Assembly: GCA_018066005.1 (NCBI GenBank)
Contig: JAGHSG010000162.1
Coordinates: forward strand, 1 to 10,572
DNA: 10,572 nt
Source of the DNA: Bacteroidales bacterium
GTDB lineage: Bacteria > Bacteroidota > Bacteroidia > Bacteroidales > Paludibacteraceae
Direction: 5' to 3'
The notes beneath the pieces were generated by a model. It was given only the letters and a program-made list of their open reading frames with translations, was not told where the DNA came from and made no database searches. The translations under genes and the position numbers were made by a program. Shown here piece by piece: positions 1 to 6,410 of the stretch (its first letter is position 1; every line of letters begins with the position of its first letter).

Positions 1-609
1 CTCCTTGTCAAAGCGTACATAGTAATCACCGATGAGGTGGTCGCCTTTCTTGCCGGACGATTCAGGCGTCTCGCCGTTACCGAAACGCAGCCATGCCAAC
101 ATAGATTTGCAGATATGGATACCGCGGTCATTCACAATATTCGTCTTGACTACCTGCCACCCGTTGGCTTCCTGAATCTTGGCGATAGAGTAGCCCAGCA
201 GGTTATTGCGGGCACGCCCCAAGTGCAGGGGTTTATTGGTGTTGGGGGATGAGTATTCCACCATCATCAAGCCTCTTCCGTCAGGAGCCGTGCCGTAGTT
301 GGCATCGGCATAGATGTCCTGCAACTGACTTATCCAGAACTGCTGACTGATGGTCATGTTCAAAAAACCTTGCACAGCGTTGAAGGAACTAATTAAAGGT
401 GAATTGGTGATGTATTCGCCTATTTCCTGTGCCACTTGTGCAGGGGCTTTGCGTGCCATCTTGACAAAGGGGAAGACCACCAAAGTGATGTTGCCTTCAA
501 ACTCGGGACGAGTTTTCTGCAACTGAATCATCTGTTCCGTTGCATCTATCTGATAGAGGTTCTTGACGGCCTCTTGAACTTGCTTTCTAAGTATCTCTTC
601 TAATGTCAT
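1..609 (-). CDS. argS: Arginine--tRNA ligase, N-terminal part (runs off window)
   Basis: Class I aminoacyl-tRNA synthetase that charges tRNA-Arg in the cytoplasm. Only codons 1-203 are present; the gene continues beyond the left edge. Residues 1 to about 100 fit the additional N-terminal domain of ArgRS, which contacts the tRNA D-loop. The catalytic domain opens with the segment YSSPNTNKPLHLG (HLG at 129-131), and NDRGIHICKSMLAW follows, both very characteristic of Bacteroidota ArgS. The HIGH motif reads His-Leu-Gly-Arg (129-132), so the second histidine is an arginine encoded by CGT. The downstream KMSK loop lies outside the window. The ATG at 609 lies 5 nt after the nadC stop, so the two genes are probably co-transcribed. 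There is no Shine-Dalgarno sequence. Identification is firm; whether the HLGR variant affects activity is unknown. Confidence 0.96.
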   Translation of the reverse strand, partial: MTLEEILRKQVQEAVKNLYQIDATEQMIQLQKTRPEFEGNITLVVFPFVKMARKAPAQVAQEIGEYITNSPLISSFNAVQGFLNMTISQQFWISQLQDIYADANYGTAPDGRGLMMVEYSSPNTNKPLHLGRARNNLLGYSIAKIQEANGWQVVKTNIVNDRGIHICKSMLAWLRFGNGETPESSGKKGDHLIGDYYVRFDKE

Positions 610-614
610 GGCTA

Positions 615-1478
615 TTATTTTTTTACTGCCTTAAAGGACATGTCAAGTGACTTGACGGAGTGGGTGAGGGCACCGACGCTGACAAAATCAACTCCACAAA
701 CAGCATAGTCGTGCAGGGTGTCGATGGTGATACCTCCGCTGGATTCAATTTCAATATACTTGCTGCTCTTCCAGTTGCGAATAAACTGCACGGCTTCTTT
801 GGTGCGCTCGGGCGTGAAATTGTCCAACATGATACGGTCGGGAATACCTGTCTCCAAAGCCTGTTGTATCTCGTCCAAGTTGCGCGTTTCAATCTCAATA
901 CGCAGGTCTTTGTTCTTCTCCTTGCAGTAGTTCTGCGCACGCACAAGAGCGTTTTTGATGCCGCCTGCAAAATCAACATGGTTATCTTTGAGCAGAATCA
1001 TGTCAAACAACCCGATACGGTGATTCATACCGCCACCAATCTTGACCGCTTCTTTCTCCAAATAACGCAGTCCGGGAGTCGTCTTGCGAGTGTCCAAGAC
1101 ATGGCAAGCCGTGTCGGCAATACGTTTCTGGTAGTTATGGGTGGTCGTGGCAATGCCGGACATACGTTGCATAATATTCAGCATCGTGCGCTCCACTTGC
1201 AATAGACTCAACTCCTTGCCCGTAACGCGGAAAGCAATATCTCCGGGATGCACTTCGGCACCGTCTTCGATAAACCCTTCAAACTGCAAGGTCGGGTCAA
1301 AATAGCGAATAATCTCCTTTGCCACTTCAACACCGGCAAGAATACCATCGCCCTTGATAATCAACTGTTGCGTACCAATCTGCGTGTCAGGGATGCAACT
1401 CAACGAAGTGTGGTCGCCGTCACGAATATCTTCCTCAAACCACAAGGCAATCAATTTCTGTAATGCTTTTGTATCCAT
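615..1478 (-). CDS. nadC: Nicotinate-nucleotide diphosphorylase (carboxylating), quinolinate phosphoribosyltransferase
   Basis: Converts quinolinate and PRPP to nicotinate mononucleotide, CO2 and pyrophosphate in de novo NAD synthesis. With the chosen start it has 287 residues, the usual NadC length. Visible family motifs are FEEDIRDGDHT near the N-terminus, ER at 96-97, QR at 104-105, LDTRKTTPGLR with TRKT at 130-133, GGGMNHRIGL with His153-Arg154, KDNH from Lys164, ESSGGI near 245-250, and a C-terminal DFVSVGALTHS. These supply the basic pocket for quinolinate and PRPP. An ATG at 1487 (adding MNN) is possible, but it would leave only about 3-5 nt of leader from the promoter at 1497-1528. 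The ATG at 1478 gives about 12-14 nt, like the divergent gene. The open frame back to 1625 crosses the promoter and is not credible as protein. nadA and nadB are not in the window. argS follows 5 nt downstream. Confidence 0.95.
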   Translation of the reverse strand: MDTKALQKLIALWFEEDIRDGDHTSLSCIPDTQIGTQQLIIKGDGILAGVEVAKEIIRYFDPTLQFEGFIEDGAEVHPGDIAFRVTGKELSLLQVERTMLNIMQRMSGIATTTHNYQKRIADTACHVLDTRKTTPGLRYLEKEAVKIGGGMNHRIGLFDMILLKDNHVDFAGGIKNALVRAQNYCKEKNKDLRIEIETRNLDEIQQALETGIPDRIMLDNFTPERTKEAVQFIRNWKSSKYIEIESSGGITIDTLHDYAVCGVDFVSVGALTHSVKSLDMSFKAVKK

Positions 1479-1496
1479 ATTATTCATAATTTGATG

Positions 1497-1528
1497 CAAA
1501 GGTACGAAATAATTTGCATATATGCAAA
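1497..1528 (-). promoter_or_regulatory. Bacteroidota-type promoter for nadC-argS
   Basis: On the minus strand the -33 element TTTG (1525-1528) is followed by a 20-nt spacer and the -7 element TACCTTTG (1497-1504). This matches the Bacteroides consensus TTTG / TAnnTTTG exactly. The transcription start is expected near 1490, just before nadC. The -33 element is one end of a palindrome shared with the divergent promoter. The elements are seen directly; activity is inferred. Confidence 0.75.
1513..1528. repeat. Perfect 16-bp palindrome joining two divergent -33 elements
   Basis: TTTGCATATATGCAAA is its own reverse complement. Its outer tetramers are the TTTG -33 elements of the two opposing promoters: 1513-1516 for the protease gene and 1525-1528 (as CAAA) for nadC. 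Both promoters have 20-nt spacers, so the whole region is symmetric about position 1520.5. It could simply be overlapping promoter DNA, or an operator for a dimeric regulator acting on both genes. Confidence 0.8.
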
Positions 1529-1544
1529 AAAAAGTGTATTTTTG
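1513..1544 (+). promoter_or_regulatory. Bacteroidota-type promoter for the C10 protease gene
   Basis: The -33 TTTG (1513-1516), a 20-nt spacer and the -7 element TATTTTTG (1537-1544) match the Bacteroidota primary-sigma consensus exactly. The predicted transcription start is near 1550, giving a leader of about 13 nt before the ATG at 1564. It overlaps head-to-head with the nadC promoter. Confidence 0.75.
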
Positions 1545-1563
1545 CAGCGTGAAACGAATAATT

Positions 1564-3201
1564 ATGCGAAAACTATTTTGTTTGATAGGACTTTGTGTGG
1601 TGCTGGTGGCATATTCTGCCCCCATTACACCTGACGAGGCCAGCCGTATTGCTGCCCAGTGGCAAGGCGGGAAAGCGTGCGTAGGAAGACGTGCTGCATT
1701 AGGTAACAGTACAGATGCTGAAACAGTTAGTCAACCGTTATATGTGTATAATTTCGGCAATAATAACGGCTGGGTATTGGTTGCCGGTGATGACCGTGCC
1801 CGTGCTATGGTCTTGGGATATTCGGAGACCGGGTCTTTTGACTATGACCAACTATGCGATGCCGAAAAAGTATGGATAGATGGCTATGCAGAGCAGATTA
1901 GTAGTTTGCAAGATATTTCGGAAGATGGGTATGAGGCGGATGGTGATGTCGTTTCACGAAAAGCCATTCAGTCTGTAGTGACGCCTATGTTAACCACCGC
2001 GTGGAAGCAAGGGGCTCCATATAACACGCTGAGTCCTACGATACACGATTCTGCAACGCTGGTCGGTTGTGTCGCCTTGGCTTGGGCGATGGTTTGTAAA
2101 TACATGGAATACCCGTCTTCGGCTTCCTTCTCGTATGATTATATTTGGGCTAAAAACGATTCCACTCGCCGCTCCGGAACAGTTTCTTCTACCTACGACT
2201 ACTCGCTGATGCTCAATCAGTTAACCACCACGTCGGACCAAACAAAAATAAACGCTGTGGCTCAGTTGCTCTCCGATATAGGTAGCGCCGTGCAAATGAA
2301 CTACGGCATATCTTCATCCAGTGCCACGCCGCGTTTTGCAGCCGGTAATATGGTAGCCAAATTCGGCTTGGACCAAGGCATGGTTAATCACTACCGCAAT
2401 TATTATTCGGATGCTGACTGGGATGCTATGCTGATGCGCGAATTGGATGCAGGACGTCCAATTATCTATTCCGGCTGGAAAGCCTCGGGTGGAGGACACA
2501 CCTTTGTGTGTGATGGATATAATAGCAACGGTTATTTTCATTTCAATTATGGTCATGGGTCGGTTCCCACCACATATTACAAGAGTTCTGCCGTTAAGAG
2601 TGATTATAACAAGAACCAAGAAGCCGTTACACATATTATGGCATCCTATTCGTCTCAAGTGCCCGGCGTAGATGCCACCTTTGGTGGAGACGTGTCTTTT
2701 AATGCCTCGAAGATGCAGTTTACTATTGATTCGAAGGTGCATTTCTCGGTCATGCAGCCCTGCAAGATTTATAACACGATTTGCTGCGAGAACACTGCTA
2801 CAGGGCAGAAATTCTACGGCAAAGAGAAAGATATTAACTGCAAAACGAGTAATGACTGGAGTTATACGTCTGCTTCTGTCACGTACGACTTGCCTTTAGG
2901 CACACGTACTCAAATGCCGAATGGTACTTACCGCTGCTATCCCGTTTTCCGCGTAACAGTAGGTGATTTATCCGGGGAGTACCAGCGTTTTTATTGCCCC
3001 TCGGAGCAATATATATCGGAGTTGTGTATGCGAAAAAACGGTACGCAATACACCGTTGTAGATTGTCCTCAGCCCGTTACAGACATACAAAACATCCGTT
3101 CCGAAAGGGATGTTTGTAATAAAATCCTCCGAAACGGATGTCTTATCTTACGTTATAACGGGGTGGAGTACAATGTGTTAGGTGCTCCTATCACTCGTTA
3201 A
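1564..3201 (+). CDS. Secreted C10-family (streptopain-like) cysteine protease
   Basis: Predicted exported cysteine peptidase of 545 residues, related to SpeB and to the many C10 peptidases of Bacteroidales. Residues 1-19 form a Sec signal peptide (MRK, hydrophobic core, AYSA cleavage region). Residues about 20-138 resemble the inhibitory propeptide (YVYNFGNNNGWVLVAGDDRA is typical). The catalytic domain follows: LTTAWKQGAPYN, the nucleophile Cys169 in VGCVALAWAMVCKYM, His312 in GGGHTFVCDGYN, and Asn328 in HFNYGHGS. The last motif is usually NWGWGG, so both tryptophans are replaced while the Asn is kept. Residues about 366-500 form a beta-rich, Cys-containing C-terminal domain. The last 41 residues (ILRNGCLILRYNG...) resemble short tails I associate with exported Bacteroidales proteins. 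The start at 1564 is chosen because the in-frame ATG at 1522 lies inside the promoter. It is the only plus-strand gene here. The substrate is unknown. Confidence 0.9.
   Translation: MRKLFCLIGLCVVLVAYSAPITPDEASRIAAQWQGGKACVGRRAALGNSTDAETVSQPLYVYNFGNNNGWVLVAGDDRARAMVLGYSETGSFDYDQLCDAEKVWIDGYAEQISSLQDISEDGYEADGDVVSRKAIQSVVTPMLTTAWKQGAPYNTLSPTIHDSATLVGCVALAWAMVCKYMEYPSSASFSYDYIWAKNDSTRRSGTVSSTYDYSLMLNQLTTTSDQTKINAVAQLLSDIGSAVQMNYGISSSSATPRFAAGNMVAKFGLDQGMVNHYRNYYSDADWDAMLMRELDAGRPIIYSGWKASGGGHTFVCDGYNSNGYFHFNYGHGSVPTTYYKSSAVKSDYNKNQEAVTHIMASYSSQVPGVDATFGGDVSFNASKMQFTIDSKVHFSVMQPCKIYNTICCENTATGQKFYGKEKDINCKTSNDWSYTSASVTYDLPLGTRTQMPNGTYRCYPVFRVTVGDLSGEYQRFYCPSEQYISELCMRKNGTQYTVVDCPQPVTDIQNIRSERDVCNKILRNGCLILRYNGVEYNVLGAPITR
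3090..3141. repeat. Nested inverted repeats near the 3' end of the protease gene
   Basis: AAACATCC (3090-3097) pairs with GGATGTTT (3108-3115), an 8-bp stem. ACATCCGTT (3092-3100) can alternatively pair with AACGGATGT (3133-3141), a 9-bp stem. The two pairings are mutually exclusive. Both lie in coding sequence, 60-110 bp before the overlapping stop codons of the convergent genes. No T-run follows, so this is not a standard terminator. It may be a chance structure. Confidence 0.5.
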
Positions 3202-5249
3202 TTCTTGAAATTCAATTCACCGCCTTTCAGTTCAACAATCACCGGTTGTTGGGTATTGATTTTGCCTGCTATGATGGCTTTACTCAGTTCGTTCAGTACG
3301 AGGCGTTGCAAAGCACGTTTGACCGGTCTGGCACCAAATTGCGGGTCGTATCCTTCTTTGGCTATATAGCGGATAGCATCGTCCGTAACGCGCAGGTCAA
3401 TACTTTGCTCCAACAACATCTTGTGAATGCGATTAACTTGCAGTTGGACCACTTCACGTATATGGTCTTCACTCAATTCATCGAAGTGGATGATATCATC
3501 TATCCGGTTGAGGAACTCCGGCCGTACTTGGGTGCGCAGTTGTTCTTCTGTCAGGTTGGACGTAAGTATGATGAGCGTGTTCTTGAAGTTTACGACGCGC
3601 CCTTTGTTGTCGGTCAACCGACCGTCGTCCAGCAGTTGCAGCAGGACATTGAACACATCGGGGTGGGCTTTTTCCATCTCGTCAAACAGCACCACAGAGT
3701 AAGGTTTGCGTCGGATGGCTTCGGTCAGTTGTCCGCCTTCGTCATAACCTACATATCCCGGAGGCGCTCCGATAAGACGGGTCGCGGAGAATTTCTCCTG
3801 ATACTCGCTCATATCAATGCGCGTAATCATATTCTCATCATCAAACAGATAGTCTGCCAGCGCCTTCGCCAATTCGGTTTTACCTACACCCGTTGTACCC
3901 AGGAAGATGAAACTTCCGATAGGTCGTTTGGGGTCTTGCAGTCCGGCACGCGAGCGGCGAATAGCATCTGAAACGGCTTGAATGGCTTCTTCCTGACCGA
4001 TGACACGTTTGTGCAGTTCGGATTCCAGATTAAGCAGTTTATCCTTCTCGCTCTGCATCATCTTGTTGACGGGAATACCGGTCCAACGAGCCACTACTTC
4101 GGCGATGTCGTCTTCATCTACTTCTTCCTTGATAAGTGTTTGGCCGCCCACATTATTAAGCGCCTCTTGTGCCGCTTTGATATTGGCTTCGGCTTCTTGT
4201 AGTTTGCTATAACGTATCTCTGCCACTTTGCCGTAATTACCTTCTCGTTCTGCCACTTCGGCTTCGCGTTTGAGTTGCTCTATACGGGCTTTCTCGTTCT
4301 GGATAGTAGCGACATAACCTTTCTCTTTCTGCCATTGTGCGTCCAAGGTGGTGCGCTGTACGTTCAGTTCTTTTAACTGCTCCTCTATGGCATTAAGTTT
4401 GGCTTCGTTCTTTTCCCGTTTGATGGCTTCGCGCTCAATCTCCAATTGTTTGATCTGACGGTCCAGGTTATCCAATTCTTCGGGCTTGCTATCTACTTCC
4501 AACCGCAGTTTGGCGGCCGCTTCGTCCACGAGGTCGATGGCTTTGTCGGGCAAGAAACGGTCCGTTATGTAGCGTGCAGACAAGTTAACAGCCGCTATTA
4601 GGGCATCGTCTTTGATACGTACTTTATGATGGGTCTCGTATTTCTCTTTCAGTCCGCGCAGAATAGAGATAGTGGCAGCTTCGTCCGGTTCGTCCACGGT
4701 GACTTTTTGGAATCGACGTTCTAAAGCCTTATCCGTTTCAAAGTATTTCTGATACTCGTCCAAGGTTGTGGCTCCGATAGCACGCAAGTCGCCTCGTGCC
4801 AAAGCCGGCTTAAGGATATTGGCAGCATCCATGGCGCCCGAACTCTTACCGGCACCAACAAGGGTATGTATCTCGTCAATAAAGAGAACAATTTCACCGG
4901 CAGCCTCGACTACCTCGTTAATAACACCTTTCAGACGCTCCTCAAACTCGCCTTGGTACTTGGCACCGGCGATTAAGGCACCCATGTCAAGGCTATATAT
5001 CTGTTTCTTTTTCAGATTCTCTGGAACGTCACCGCTTATGATACGTTGTGCCAACCCTTCTGCAATGGCAGTCTTGCCCACACCGGGCTCACCGATGAGA
5101 ATAGGGTTGTTCTTGGTGCGTCTGGATAATATCTGCAACACACGACGTATCTCATCATCCCGCCCGATGACGGGGTCCAATTTACCATTTTGGGCTCTCT
5201 CGCAAAGATTGATGGCAAACTTGTCTAAATTTTCAGTCTTCTTTTCCAT
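3198..5249 (-). CDS. clpB: ClpB-type AAA+ disaggregase lacking the N-terminal domain
   Basis: ATP-driven hexameric protein disaggregase that works with DnaK in the cytoplasm. It has 683 residues against about 860 for typical ClpB. Module D1: Walker A GEPGVGKT (53-60), pore loop with KYQG (97-100), Walker B VLFIDE (121-126), ERRF (177-180). The coiled-coil M domain (about 255-375) marks ClpB rather than ClpA, ClpC or ClpX. Module D2: Walker A GTTGVGKT (451-458), pore loop GYVG (498-501), Walker B VVLFDE (519-524), sensor-1 region TSNL (563-566), arginine finger in FLNR (582), sensor-2 GAR (639-641). Two departures from the family are clear. The double Clp_N domain is absent, and an in-frame TGA seven codons upstream of the ATG rules out a simple extension. 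TSNL to RPEF is only 9 residues, against about 29 in E. coli ClpB from memory. All ATPase motifs are intact, so it is probably active. Its stop codon overlaps that of the convergent protease gene. Confidence 0.95.
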   Translation of the reverse strand: MEKKTENLDKFAINLCERAQNGKLDPVIGRDDEIRRVLQILSRRTKNNPILIGEPGVGKTAIAEGLAQRIISGDVPENLKKKQIYSLDMGALIAGAKYQGEFEERLKGVINEVVEAAGEIVLFIDEIHTLVGAGKSSGAMDAANILKPALARGDLRAIGATTLDEYQKYFETDKALERRFQKVTVDEPDEAATISILRGLKEKYETHHKVRIKDDALIAAVNLSARYITDRFLPDKAIDLVDEAAAKLRLEVDSKPEELDNLDRQIKQLEIEREAIKREKNEAKLNAIEEQLKELNVQRTTLDAQWQKEKGYVATIQNEKARIEQLKREAEVAEREGNYGKVAEIRYSKLQEAEANIKAAQEALNNVGGQTLIKEEVDEDDIAEVVARWTGIPVNKMMQSEKDKLLNLESELHKRVIGQEEAIQAVSDAIRRSRAGLQDPKRPIGSFIFLGTTGVGKTELAKALADYLFDDENMITRIDMSEYQEKFSATRLIGAPPGYVGYDEGGQLTEAIRRKPYSVVLFDEMEKAHPDVFNVLLQLLDDGRLTDNKGRVVNFKNTLIILTSNLTEEQLRTQVRPEFLNRIDDIIHFDELSEDHIREVVQLQVNRIHKMLLEQSIDLRVTDDAIRYIAKEGYDPQFGARPVKRALQRLVLNELSKAIIAGKINTQQPVIVELKGGELNFKN

Positions 5250-5284
5250 AGTTATCCATTTTATAAATCATTTGCTTAACCCTA

Positions 5285-5301
5285 TACAAACAACATACCA
5301 A
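5285..5301 (-). promoter_or_regulatory. Candidate sigma-54-like promoter for clpB
   Basis: On the minus strand the sequence reads TTGGTATG TTGT TTGTA. The sigma-54 consensus is TGGYRYR-N4-TTGCW, so the fit has correct spacing (GG, ten bases, then G plus one base) and one mismatch, a T for the C of the -12 GC. A start near 5274 would leave a leader of about 25 nt before the clpB ATG. No TAnnTTTG primary-sigma promoter is seen in this gap. The mismatch falls in a normally conserved base, so confidence is modest. Confidence 0.35.
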
Positions 5302-5323
5302 AATATCAAGTATGACATTTTGG
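5298..5323. repeat. Inverted repeat overlapping the candidate clpB promoter
   Basis: On the plus strand CCAAAATATCA (5298-5308) pairs with TGACATTTTGG (5313-5323): 11-bp arms, one mismatch and a 4-base AGTA centre. One arm contains the GG of the candidate -24 element on the minus strand. No T-run follows, so it fits an operator better than a galE terminator, though a structured clpB leader or chance cannot be excluded. Confidence 0.55.
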
Positions 5324-5347
5324 CAGTTGTGTGGCAGACATAGACAT
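5313..5347. promoter_or_regulatory. Cluster of TGRCA motifs upstream of clpB
   Basis: On the plus strand TGACA (5313-5317), TGGCA (5321-5325), TGGCA (5332-5336) and a partial copy, AGACA (5342-5346), recur at steps of 8, 11 and 10 bp. That is about one per helical turn for the later steps. They would sit roughly 40-75 bp upstream of the inferred clpB start, a normal place for activator binding. The repeats are seen directly; the role is inferred. Confidence 0.35.
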
Positions 5348-5375
5348 GGCTGCCGAAGAATTATGTATCTTCTAC

Positions 5376-6407
5376 TTATTGGATATTGCGGAGTTTTTTC
5401 TCCCAGTTCCAAGCGCTTAACAGTACTTCTTCTACAGGAGTATCGGCTTTCCAACCCAGCACTTCGTTGGCTTTCTTGGGGTTAGCCCAAACTTGCTCAA
5501 TATCTCCCTCGCGGCGACCTACAATCTCGTATTTGAGATGCACGCCAGTGACTTTGATAAAGGTATTCAGTATCTCCAGAACGCTTAATCCGCGACCTGT
5601 TCCCAAGTTGAAAATCTCTACTTGGTCAGTGGCTTTTTGTGCCAGCATACGTTCCACAGCCTGTACGTGGGCTTTGGCCAAGTCCATGACATATATATAA
5701 TCGCGTATGCACGAGCCGTCTGGTGTGTTGTAGTCATCCCCGAATACACGCAGTTTCTCACGCAGTCCGGAAGCCGTTTGGGTTACAAAGGGCAACAGGT
5801 TATTCGGAACTCCGTTAGGCAATTCACCTATCTCAGCAGAAGGGTGTGCTCCAATTGGGTTGAAATAACGCAAGATGGTGGCGTGCAAGTTGGCATTAGC
5901 GTGACAAGTGTCTTGGATAATTTCTTCATTAATCTGCTTCGTATTGCCGTAAGGTGACAAGGCTTTTTGAATAGGTGCTGTCTCATCTACGGGCAGATGT
6001 TTGGCATCCGGCTGACCATAAACGGTACATGAACTGGAGAACACAATGTTTTGCACACCGTGTGCCAACATCAGTTCCAATAATGTGATTAATGAACCGA
6101 TATTATTGCGATAATATAGTAGCGGTTTTTCTACGGATTCTCCGACTGCTTTGCTGGCTGCAAAATGGATAACTGCTTCAATATCTGTATATTGATTAAA
6201 CAGACGATTCATATTGGGGTAGTCCATGCAGTCTAAATTTTCAAAATCCGGTTTGCGACCGACAATTTTCTCAATACCGTTTAGCACTTCTATATTGCTA
6301 TTGCTCAAATTGTCCACGATGACTACATCGTAACCTTGTTGCATCAAGCAAACAACGGTGTGAGAACCTATATAACCGGTTCCGCCGGTGACTAAAATTC
6401 GTGCCAT
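5376..6407 (-). CDS. galE: UDP-glucose 4-epimerase
   Basis: NAD-dependent short-chain dehydrogenase-type epimerase that interconverts UDP-glucose and UDP-galactose in the cytoplasm, feeding the Leloir pathway and glycan synthesis. It has 343 residues, the standard length. The Rossmann motif TGGTGYIGS (7-15) binds NAD. The catalytic triad is Ser126 (in FSSSCTVYG), Tyr153 and Lys157 (in SPYGNTKQ). Other GalE signatures are HFAASKAVGESV (81-92), LRYFNPIGAHPS (179-190) and DGSCIRDYIYVMDLA (230-244). The sugar-nucleotide-binding region includes GRREGDIEQVWAN (297-309). The ATG at 6407 lies 3 nt after the stop of the nucleotidyltransferase gene, so the two are almost certainly co-transcribed and together suggest nucleotide-sugar supply. 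Specificity for GlcNAc/GalNAc as well as Glc/Gal cannot be judged from the sequence alone. Confidence 0.96.
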   Translation of the reverse strand: MARILVTGGTGYIGSHTVVCLMQQGYDVVIVDNLSNSNIEVLNGIEKIVGRKPDFENLDCMDYPNMNRLFNQYTDIEAVIHFAASKAVGESVEKPLLYYRNNIGSLITLLELMLAHGVQNIVFSSSCTVYGQPDAKHLPVDETAPIQKALSPYGNTKQINEEIIQDTCHANANLHATILRYFNPIGAHPSAEIGELPNGVPNNLLPFVTQTASGLREKLRVFGDDYNTPDGSCIRDYIYVMDLAKAHVQAVERMLAQKATDQVEIFNLGTGRGLSVLEILNTFIKVTGVHLKYEIVGRREGDIEQVWANPKKANEVLGWKADTPVEEVLLSAWNWEKKLRNIQ

Positions 6408-6410
6408 GAC

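Noticed and set aside
660..1205. 181-codon open frame on the plus strand
   Set aside because: It is antisense to the conserved NadC catalytic core, and its sequence has no family character.
1522..1563. Upstream ATG at 1522 for the protease gene
   Set aside because: It lies inside the palindrome and upstream of the -7 element, so it would not be in the transcript. The ATG at 1564 begins a proper signal peptide.
1478..1625. Extended nadC start at 1625 adding 49 residues
   Set aside because: The extra frame crosses both divergent promoters and the signal-peptide codons of the protease gene, and NadC homologues begin near MDTKALQKLI.
1564..1630. Lipoprotein signal on the protease
   Set aside because: Cys11 sits inside the hydrophobic core without a proper lipobox, while AYSA before Pro20 fits signal peptidase I.
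3246..3971. 241-codon open frame on the plus strand
   Set aside because: It is entirely antisense to the strongly conserved clpB D2 region and has no recognisable domain.
5298..5323. galE rho-independent terminator
   Set aside because: The inverted repeat is A/T-rich, has one mismatch and is not followed by a T-run on the minus strand.
5250..5375. CIRCE (HrcA) operator before clpB
   Set aside because: No TTAGCACTC-N9-GAGTGCTAA sequence or close match is present.
5233..5454. Possible lost Clp_N domain upstream of clpB, reachable by frameshift
   Set aside because: The 73-codon minus-strand frame here shows no Clp_N-like sequence and runs out of frame through galE. There is no room for a domain of about 150 residues.
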